Origin: Halomonas urmiana | GTDB lineage: Bacteria; Pseudomonadota; Gammaproteobacteria; Pseudomonadales; Halomonadaceae | Direction of reading: 5' to 3' | DNA: 64,000 bases | NCBI RefSeq assembly: GCF_005780185.1 | Contig: NZ_VBUI01000022.1 | Coordinates: 1-64,000 of the forward strand | Shown: positions 45,760 through 51,986 of the stretch, one piece after another | How the letters are laid out: every line of letters starts with the position of its first letter | Position numbering within the stretch: the first letter of the stretch is position 1 | The notes under the pieces: model-generated | What the model was told of the DNA's origin: nothing | Database searches by the model: none | What the model saw: the letters and a program-made list of their open reading frames with translations, nothing else | Made by a program: the position numbers and the translations under genes

Positions 45760-46746
45760 TCAGATGAAGACGGTTTCAAGGGCCGCCTCGGCGGGCAGGA
45801 AGTCGCTCTCCCGCGCGAAGCGGATGGCCGTCTCGACGCGTGCGTGGGCCTCGTCGACCAGGTGGCTGTCGGTGGCCTCGTCGAGCAATCTGGCCTCGAT
45901 CAGCGCCTGGCGATAGCGCGGGAGGGGATCATGGCTTTGGAGCCCGGCCTTCTCGCCTTCGGGCCGATAGTCCTCACTGTCGCCCATGAAGTGACCGGCC
46001 AGCCGCGAGGTCTCGATCTCGATCAGCGTCGGCCCCTGGCCGTCACGGGCCCGGGCGATGGCAGTGCCTGCGGCCGCGAACACGCCCTCGACGTCATTAT
46101 CGGCGACATGCACCCCGGGCATGTTGTAGCCGCTGGCGCGCAGGTCATTGCGTGGCACGGCGGTGGAGGCCTGCTTGGCCACCGAGATGCCCCAGGCGTT
46201 GTCCTCGATCACGAACACCACGGGCAGCTGCCAGACCGCCGCCAGGTTCAGGGCCTCGTGGAAGGCGCCCTGGTTGGCCGCCCCCTCGCCCAGGAAGGCC
46301 ACCGCCACGCCGGGCTTGCCCTGCAGCTTCCGGGACAGGGCGGCGCCCACCGCCGGCCCCAGGCTCTCGCCGATGATCCCCGAGCAGGAGAAGTTCACCC
46401 CGGCATCGAAGATGTGCATGTGGCCACCCCGCCCGCCGGAGAGGCCGCTGGCCTTGCCGAAGATCTCGGCGACCATGGCATCGAGGTCGACGCCCTTGGC
46501 CACGGCGATATGGTGCGGCCGGTGGGTGGCGACGACGACATCCTCGGCGTCGAGGTGGGCGCAGACCCCCACCGCACAGGGTTCCTGACCGTTGGAGAGG
46601 TGCATCTCGCCGGGAATCGGCCCCTTGGCCATGTTGAAGACCGGCGTCTTGCCTTCCATGTAAAGCGTCTCGATGCGTTCCTCGAGATGACGGCTGGTCA
46701 CCATCTGACGGTACATCCACAGCCGCTGGTCGTTGGTCGGTTGCAT
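45760..46746 (-). CDS. 2-oxoacid/acetoin dehydrogenase-type E1 alpha subunit
   Basis: A 328-residue thiamine-diphosphate-binding subunit. The TPP motif is visible as FLGEGAANQGAFHEALNLAA through VVFVIEDNAWGISVA (GDG-N26-NN type, with GEG here). GGRGGHMHIFDAGVNFSCSG is the substrate-side signature. It forms the heterotetramer with E1 beta, 18 bp downstream. Start with AGGA upstream, 14 bp after the GMC gene, so tightly within the operon. Confidence 0.94.
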   Translation of the reverse strand: MQPTNDQRLWMYRQMVTSRHLEERIETLYMEGKTPVFNMAKGPIPGEMHLSNGQEPCAVGVCAHLDAEDVVVATHRPHHIAVAKGVDLDAMVAEIFGKASGLSGGRGGHMHIFDAGVNFSCSGIIGESLGPAVGAALSRKLQGKPGVAVAFLGEGAANQGAFHEALNLAAVWQLPVVFVIEDNAWGISVAKQASTAVPRNDLRASGYNMPGVHVADNDVEGVFAAAGTAIARARDGQGPTLIEIETSRLAGHFMGDSEDYRPEGEKAGLQSHDPLPRYRQALIEARLLDEATDSHLVDEAHARVETAIRFARESDFLPAEAALETVFI

Positions 46747-46760
46747 GGGGAGTCCTCCGC

Positions 46761-48341
46761 TCAGAGTTCTTGGCGCTGCATGCGCTCGGCGATGTGATCG
46801 GCCTGACGCAGTGCCAGGGCGACGATGGTCAGGGTCGGGTTCTCGGCCCCGCTCGAGGTGAACTGGCTGCCGTCGGAGACGAACAGGTTGTCGATGTCGT
46901 GGGTCTGGCCCCACTGGTTGACCACCCCGTCCTCGGGACGGGCACTCATGCGATTGGTGCCGACGTTATGGCTGGTGGGGAAGTCCGGCACCTTGAAGAT
47001 GCGCTCGGCACCCGCGGCCTCGTAGCAGCGCCGCGCCTGCTGCTCGCCATGGCGGCGCACCTTCGCGTCGTTGGGGTGATCGCCCTTGTAGACGACGGGG
47101 ACCGGCAAGCCGTACTGGTCCTTCTTGGTGTCGTGCAGGGTGATGCCGTTGTCCTCCATCGGCAGGTCCTCGCCGCAGATCCACACCCCGGAGAGGTGGT
47201 CGTACTTGTCCAGGGCGGTGGTGATATCGCGGCCCCAGCCGGCATTGGTGGGATCCATGAACTTGGCGAAGAAGGGCACGCCCAGCGACATCACCTCCAG
47301 GGTGTAGCCGCCGACGAAGCCCCGCGACGGATCGAGGCGCGCCTCGTCGGAGATGATGCCGGCGAAGGTGGTGCCACGATGCATGTGCACGGGCTTGGGC
47401 ATCACGCCGAAGATGCAGCTGGTGGCGTGGGTCATGTAGTTGCGCCCTACCTGGCCGGAGGAGTTGGCCAGGCCGTCCGGAAACATCGAGGAGTGGGAGT
47501 TGAGCAGCAGGCGCGGCGACTCGATGGAATTGCCGGCGAGGCACACCGCCCTGGCCCGCTGGCGATGCTGATTGCCGTCGCCATCGACATAGACCACCGC
47601 GGTGGCCCGGCCCTGGTCGTCGTGTTCGATCTTCAGCGCCATGGACCGCGGCCGTACCTCGCAGTGGCCGCTGGCCTCGGCGCGGGGAATGTCGGCGTAC
47701 ATGGTCGACCACTTGGCACCGAAGCGGCAGCCCTGCATGCAGAAGCCGGCCTGCATGCAGCGGCCCCGCTCGTCGTACTCCTCGGTGTTGATGGCCATGG
47801 GACCGGAGCGCAGCTGCTTGTAGCCGATGCGCTCGGCGCCGGCGGCCAGCACCTTGAAGTTATTGTTCCACTGGTGATAGGGCATGCCGGTGGACTCGCC
47901 GGTTACCCCCATATGGCGTTCGGCCTTTACATAGTAGGGCTCGAGGTCCTCGTAGGAGATCGGCCAGTCCAGCAGGTTGGCTCCCTCGAGATCGCCGATC
48001 TCACTGTGCAGTTTGAATTCATGGGGCTGGAAGCGCAGCGAGACGCCGGCCCAGTGGATGGTGCTGCCGCCCACGCCCTTGACGATCCAGGCCGGCAGGC
48101 CGGGGAAGGTCTCGGTGAGTTGGCGGGGGCCGGCGGTGATGCGCTCATCGAGCCAGGAGATCTTCTTGAACATCTCCCATTCGTCGTTCTCGATGTCGTT
48201 CATTTGGTAGCGCTTGCCGGCCTCCAGCACCACGCTGTCGATGCCCTTCTTGGCCAGGGCCTGGGCCAGGGTGCCGCCACCGGCCCCTGAGCCGATGATC
48301 ACCACCACGCTGTCGTCGTCATAGTCGAAACGTGTTGCCAT
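46761..48341 (-). CDS. GMC-family FAD oxidoreductase
   Basis: A 526-residue glucose-methanol-choline oxidoreductase of the type that pairs with gluconate-2-dehydrogenase subunit 3. The FAD site VVVIIGSGAGGGTLAQALAK is at residues 12-31, KGVGGSTIHWAGVSLRFQP is the ADP/flavin loop, and CMQAGFCMQGCRFGAKW is the Cys-rich segment. The C-terminal catalytic region has SHNVGTNRMSARPEDG and SSGAENPTLTIVALAL (His and Asn). It has no export signal of its own; the partner subunit upstream carries a Tat signal, so co-export to the periplasm is likely. It oxidises an alcohol or sugar of unknown identity. Confidence 0.92.
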   Translation of the reverse strand: MATRFDYDDDSVVVIIGSGAGGGTLAQALAKKGIDSVVLEAGKRYQMNDIENDEWEMFKKISWLDERITAGPRQLTETFPGLPAWIVKGVGGSTIHWAGVSLRFQPHEFKLHSEIGDLEGANLLDWPISYEDLEPYYVKAERHMGVTGESTGMPYHQWNNNFKVLAAGAERIGYKQLRSGPMAINTEEYDERGRCMQAGFCMQGCRFGAKWSTMYADIPRAEASGHCEVRPRSMALKIEHDDQGRATAVVYVDGDGNQHRQRARAVCLAGNSIESPRLLLNSHSSMFPDGLANSSGQVGRNYMTHATSCIFGVMPKPVHMHRGTTFAGIISDEARLDPSRGFVGGYTLEVMSLGVPFFAKFMDPTNAGWGRDITTALDKYDHLSGVWICGEDLPMEDNGITLHDTKKDQYGLPVPVVYKGDHPNDAKVRRHGEQQARRCYEAAGAERIFKVPDFPTSHNVGTNRMSARPEDGVVNQWGQTHDIDNLFVSDGSQFTSSGAENPTLTIVALALRQADHIAERMQRQEL

Positions 48342-48396
48342 GGCGTGCCTCCTCTCGCTTCGGTTGTTGTTATCGCGTCACACCGGATATCGGGCG

Positions 48397-48912
48397 TTAC
48401 AGCCAGTCGATCTCCAGGTCATCGAAGCCACGGTGGAGGTATCCCCCCTGCTCCCACGACGAGCCCTCGTAGCCGAAATACGGCCCCCAGAGCGCGGGGT
48501 TGTCATAGAGCCCCACCACCAGGGTGCCCCGCACCGTCTGGAAGAAGTCACCGTCCTCGATCTCGCGCAGCAGCGCCGCCCGGTCGGCTTCCTCGCCGAT
48601 GTCGCTGTAGTGCTTCCCGTGGGCGTCTCGGGCCCGGCGATCGAGGTCGGCCAGGCCGTCGGCGATCAGCGCCCGGTTATTCTCCAGCAGCGGCTCGAGA
48701 GGGGTGAGGTAGTAGCGGTCGGGGATGGCATCGTGGGGATAGATGTCACGGCCCATGCGCAGCAGGCCGGCGGCCAAATCGGGCTCGGCCAGGGCCCAGC
48801 GTGGCCAGAGGCCGCCGGCGCCGAGCGCTGCTCCGGCAACCAACGCGCCTTGGCCGGTGAGGCTGAGGAAGCGACGCCGGCTCAGCGGCATCGCCTTGGG
48901 AGAAGGGGTCAT
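48397..48912 (-). CDS. Tat-exported gluconate 2-dehydrogenase subunit 3-family protein
   Basis: A 171-residue small subunit of a membrane-linked GMC dehydrogenase. The twin-arginine signal is SRRRFLSLTGQGALVAGAAL, the mature part has LLRMGRDIYPHDAIPDRYYL and a C-terminal WGPYFGYEGSSWEQGGYLHR, the family's typical end. The first gene of the seven-gene operon, 84 bp from a sigma-54 promoter. No cytochrome c subunit, which many such dehydrogenases have, is encoded nearby. The start at 48912 gives an ordinary Tat n-region. Confidence 0.9.
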   Translation of the reverse strand: MTPSPKAMPLSRRRFLSLTGQGALVAGAALGAGGLWPRWALAEPDLAAGLLRMGRDIYPHDAIPDRYYLTPLEPLLENNRALIADGLADLDRRARDAHGKHYSDIGEEADRAALLREIEDGDFFQTVRGTLVVGLYDNPALWGPYFGYEGSSWEQGGYLHRGFDDLEIDWL

Positions 48913-48995
48913 GGCGTGGCTCCTGTTGTTATGCGAGACCTGGTCTCGCGTTGTGATCAGCCAGGGCGACCACTCGGCCGCACACCACTCCCCTC

Positions 48996-49010
48996 GCAGC
49001 ATTCGTGCCA
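48996..49010 (-). promoter_or_regulatory. Sigma-54 promoter of the GMC/E1-E2 operon
   Basis: On the reverse strand TGGCACGAATGCTGC matches TGGCAC-N5-TTGC except one base in the -12 box, with GG-N10-GC spacing exact. It faces the first gene of the operon and lies opposite a sigma-54 activator gene. Confidence 0.82.
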
Positions 49011-49146
49011 GGAATCGGCATCAAGGATGCAGAGGACTGTCATGCAAGGAAAAATCCGGGATTTGGGGAGGCGGCAGGAGCGTCATTCGCTGCGGGGTGA
49101 ACGACGACTATTACACTCGCCGTGACACTCCGCTTTACACAGCGTT

Positions 49147-49160
49147 GTTACAGGTGTAAC
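49147..49160. promoter_or_regulatory. Palindromic activator-site candidate in the divergent region
   Basis: GTTACAGGTGTAAC is a perfect 6-bp inverted repeat around GG, about 140 bp upstream of the -24/-12 promoter and 108 bp before the activator's own start. It has the same form as the palindrome upstream of the VOC gene. Half-site-like TTACAC and GTGACAC sequences lie between 49108 and 49140. Confidence 0.65.
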
Positions 49161-49267
49161 GGGGGCGACCAAGGTCGAATCACCGTTGGTCTCTGCGGGG
49201 CGTACCTTGAATGACAGGACAACAACAATCCGATGACGCACCGGTTCGCCGACGCAAGGCCATCACC

Positions 49268-51253
49268 ATGAGCACCGCCCAAGCACAGCGAGAACATGTC
49301 GAGACGATTCTGCACTCCCTCGACCATCCCGACGGGGGCGAGGATGCGGTAATCGAGCGTTCATGGCGTCGCTGCATCGACCGCTATGGCCTCGACCCCA
49401 CGGCGCCCAGTCCACCCCGCTATGTCCCCGACCGCACCCTGCGCGAGCACCAGGACCAGGCCGACGCCCTGATCCAGGTGGCCCGGGCCGGGGTGGAGCA
49501 ACTCTATCGCCAGGTGACGCCGCTGGATTATGTGGTGCTGCTCACCGACGCCAGGGGCATCGCCGTGCAGTTCCTCGGCGCGAGCAGCGCCCAGTACGAG
49601 CACCAGCGCACCGGCCTCTATCTGGGGGCAGACTGGAGCGAGGAGCATGCCGGCACCTGCGCGGTGGGCACCTGCATCCAGGAGCGGGTGCCGCTGACCT
49701 GCCACCACAGCGACCACTTCAGTGCCCACCATATCCGCCTGACCTGCACGGCGGCACCGGTCTTCGACCCCGACGGCCAGCTGCTGGCGGTGCTGGACAT
49801 CTCCGCCTATCGCTCGCCGGAGTCCAAGGCCTCCCAGACCTTCGCCCTACAGGTGGTCAAGCACTATGCGCGGATGATCGAGGACGCCTACTTCCTGCAG
49901 CGCTACAGCGGCTACCACATCGTCTGCCTGGACCGCTCCCGGGAGTTCGTGCAGATCAACCGACGCTACCTGATCGCCATCGAGGAAGACGGCACCCTGC
50001 TGGCCGCCAACACCGCCGGGCGCAAGCTGCTGCGCCACCACGACCTGCCCCTGGCCGGCCCAGGCGAGGCAAGACCGTTCCGGGCCTGGAACATCCAGGA
50101 CCTGCTCGACGCCGAGATCAATGAGGTCCTCGACATCCAGCGCTACAGTGACGACGGAGTGCGCGCCTTCCGCACCCACCGCCACCGCGAGCTGCACTTC
50201 GCCACCCTGCTCGAGCCGAAGCGCCGCCGCGCCCCCAGCGGCCAACCACGCCCAGGCGACAGCAGCCTGGCCCCTCTGGAGGCCCTGGCCGACGACGACC
50301 CGGCGATGCGCGACACCCTGACCCGCGCCGCCCGGCTGCGCAACGAGCCAATCAACCTGCTGGTGGTCGGCGAGACCGGTACCGGCAAGGAGCGCATGGC
50401 CCGGGCCCTGCACGACTCCAGCCGGCGCCGCGACCAGCCCTTCGTGGCGATCAACTGCGCCGCCATGCCCGAATCGTTGATCGAGAGCGAGCTGTTCGGC
50501 TACGAGCCCGGCAGTTTCACCGGCGCCAACAGCAAGGGCATGAAGGGGCTGATCGCCCAGGCCGACGGCGGCACCCTCTTCCTCGACGAGATCGGCGACA
50601 TGCCGCTGCAGCTGCAGACCCGGCTGCTGCGGGTGCTGGCCGAGCAGGAGGTGCTGCCGATCGGCGCCAGCCGGCCGGTGAAGGTCGACCTGCGCGTGGT
50701 GGCGGCCACCCACCGCGATCTGCGCACCCTGATCGACGCCGGCCGCTTCCGCGAGGACCTCTTCTATCGCCTGAACGGCGCCAGCTTGCGACTGCCGCCG
50801 CTGCGCGAGCGGGCCGACCAGGGCTACCTGATCCGGCGGCTCTTCGAGGACCTGCAGGCCGAGCGCGGCGAGTCGCAGTCCCGATTGCGCGGCGATGCCA
50901 TGAGCGCCCTGCTGGCCTACCCCTGGCCGGGCAACATCCGCGAGCTGCACAATGCCCTGCGTTATGCCCTGGCCACCTGCGAGGGCGACGAAGTGGTGGT
51001 CGGCGATCTGCCGGAGGAATGCATCAGCAGCCACCTAGCGCATCCGGCGGCACGCCCCGCCGAGACACCCGACGGGCCCATCGCCGGCCACTCAGCGGTG
51101 GCACGCCCCCAGGACCCGCTCCACGAGGCCCTGCGCCGCCACCGCTGGAACATCAGCGCCGTGGCCCGGGAACTAGGGCTGTCACGACCGACCATCTACC
51201 GACGCATGAAACGCCTCGGGATCACGCCTCCCCACCAGCAGGACGCCCTGTGA
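49268..51253 (+). CDS. AcoR-type sigma-54-dependent transcriptional activator
   Basis: A 661-residue enhancer-binding protein in AcoR layout. The N-terminal GAF-type sensor region includes ERSWRRCIDRYGLDPTAPSP and THE-like HAGTCAVGTCIQERVPLTCH. The AAA+ domain follows: Walker A VVGETGTGKERMARALHD, the sigma-54 contact loop reading GSFTGA instead of GAFTGA, Walker B GGTLFLDEIGD and YPWPGNIRELHNALRYALA. The C-terminal Fis-type helix-turn-helix is RWNISAVARELGLSRPTIYR. The start at 49268 is preferred; an in-frame ATG at 49211 has no ribosome site. Divergent from the operon it most likely activates, with the sensed molecule probably an operon substrate. Confidence 0.93.
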   Translation: MSTAQAQREHVETILHSLDHPDGGEDAVIERSWRRCIDRYGLDPTAPSPPRYVPDRTLREHQDQADALIQVARAGVEQLYRQVTPLDYVVLLTDARGIAVQFLGASSAQYEHQRTGLYLGADWSEEHAGTCAVGTCIQERVPLTCHHSDHFSAHHIRLTCTAAPVFDPDGQLLAVLDISAYRSPESKASQTFALQVVKHYARMIEDAYFLQRYSGYHIVCLDRSREFVQINRRYLIAIEEDGTLLAANTAGRKLLRHHDLPLAGPGEARPFRAWNIQDLLDAEINEVLDIQRYSDDGVRAFRTHRHRELHFATLLEPKRRRAPSGQPRPGDSSLAPLEALADDDPAMRDTLTRAARLRNEPINLLVVGETGTGKERMARALHDSSRRRDQPFVAINCAAMPESLIESELFGYEPGSFTGANSKGMKGLIAQADGGTLFLDEIGDMPLQLQTRLLRVLAEQEVLPIGASRPVKVDLRVVAATHRDLRTLIDAGRFREDLFYRLNGASLRLPPLRERADQGYLIRRLFEDLQAERGESQSRLRGDAMSALLAYPWPGNIRELHNALRYALATCEGDEVVVGDLPEECISSHLAHPAARPAETPDGPIAGHSAVARPQDPLHEALRRHRWNISAVARELGLSRPTIYRRMKRLGITPPHQQDAL

Positions 51254-51284
51254 TACCGGGGCCCGCCCCTCCAGGTTTCGGCCA

Positions 51285-51336
51285 GTGCTGTGCCTCACCG
51301 CCGTGGAAGACGCCTTGGTGCCGGGCCGGCTGACGA
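51285..51336 (+). repeat. Near-copy of the aminotransferase 3' end
   Basis: This 52-bp stretch matches 38544-38595 inside the HisC-like gene at 49 of 52 positions and would encode VLCLTAVEDALVPGRLT in the corresponding frame, where the gene has VLRITAVEDALVPGRLT. Similarity stops abruptly on both sides. It is a gene fragment left by recombination or by loss of a second aminotransferase copy. Confidence 0.75.
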
Positions 51337-51410
51337 GATTCCAACCAACTGGCCCTGCGGCAGCGATGGCATGCGGGGGAGACACTGGGTAGGGATGGGG
51401 AAGCGTCTGC

Positions 51411-51608
51411 TCAGCAGCGCCCTTTCTTGGCCTGGCCGGGCGGGCAGAAGCCGCCACCGTGGCCATGACGTTCGTGGTCGTGACCGTCGTGACGGTCGCC
51501 AAACTCGATCAGCGGCTCGGAGGAGATCCGCGCCGGCGTGTAGCTGCAGCCCGCCAGCACGGTCGTGGCGATCAGCAGGAGGGACAGCAGGAGGACTCGA
51601 CGCATCAT
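51411..51608 (-). CDS. Small lipoprotein with C-terminal CPPGQAKKG motif
   Basis: A 65-residue exported protein with a lipoprotein signal (RRVLLLSLLLIATTVLAGC, lipobox LAGC with the lipidated Cys near residue 21). A His/Asp-rich stretch (DRHDGHDHERHGHGG) could bind metals. It ends FCPPGQAKKGRC; the CPPGQAKKG-C end is shared by many small, uncharacterised proteobacterial secreted proteins. The two tandem ATGs at 51608 and 51605 are both possible starts. Monocistronic. Confidence 0.7.
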   Translation of the reverse strand: MMRRVLLLSLLLIATTVLAGCSYTPARISSEPLIEFGDRHDGHDHERHGHGGGFCPPGQAKKGRC

Positions 51609-51632
51609 AGGGACTCTCGGTGGATGAATCAT

Positions 51633-51986
51633 GACGGATCACCATTCTAACGAACCACGGCCCTCTCCCCCATGTGGCGTATCCGCAACGCCGATGTCGC
51701 CACAAAGTGACAGTCAGTGCCTTGGCCCGCCGCGAAGGCGCGGGTGCCGATGAGCGTTGACGCCCGGCACAAGCAGGAGCAGGCACGCCCACTATAGTGA
51801 AAGGACGGGTAGTGTATGGACCGGACGTAACAGAGCCGGTCCCCGCGTGCTTCAGGGAGCCTGACCCATGACAGGGACGATCACCGAGCATCGAGCCGCC
51901 CTCATCCCCAAGCTCGCTTCAGACCGTGGGGGGACGGGGCACCCCGCCCCCCAACACGTTTCCTGTCGATAGCCGGAAACGCCCGT
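51633..51986. other. 354-bp leader region of the mrp operon
   Basis: Carries the mrp promoter, probably near TATAGT at 51794-51799, giving a long leader of about 180 nt. The leader includes a 34-codon ORF (51868-51972; MTGTITEHRAALIPKLASDR...) with GGGAG upstream of its ATG and its stop 14 bp before mrpA. It also has a C/G-rich inverted region (GGGGGGACGGGGC against GCCCCCC). It may be a translated leader or a sodium- or pH-responsive RNA element. No known riboswitch core was recognised. Confidence 0.4.

Noticed and set aside
49211..49213. Upstream ATG of the sigma-54 activator
   Set aside because: It would add 19 residues without a ribosome site; the ATG at 49268 gives a normal N-terminus.
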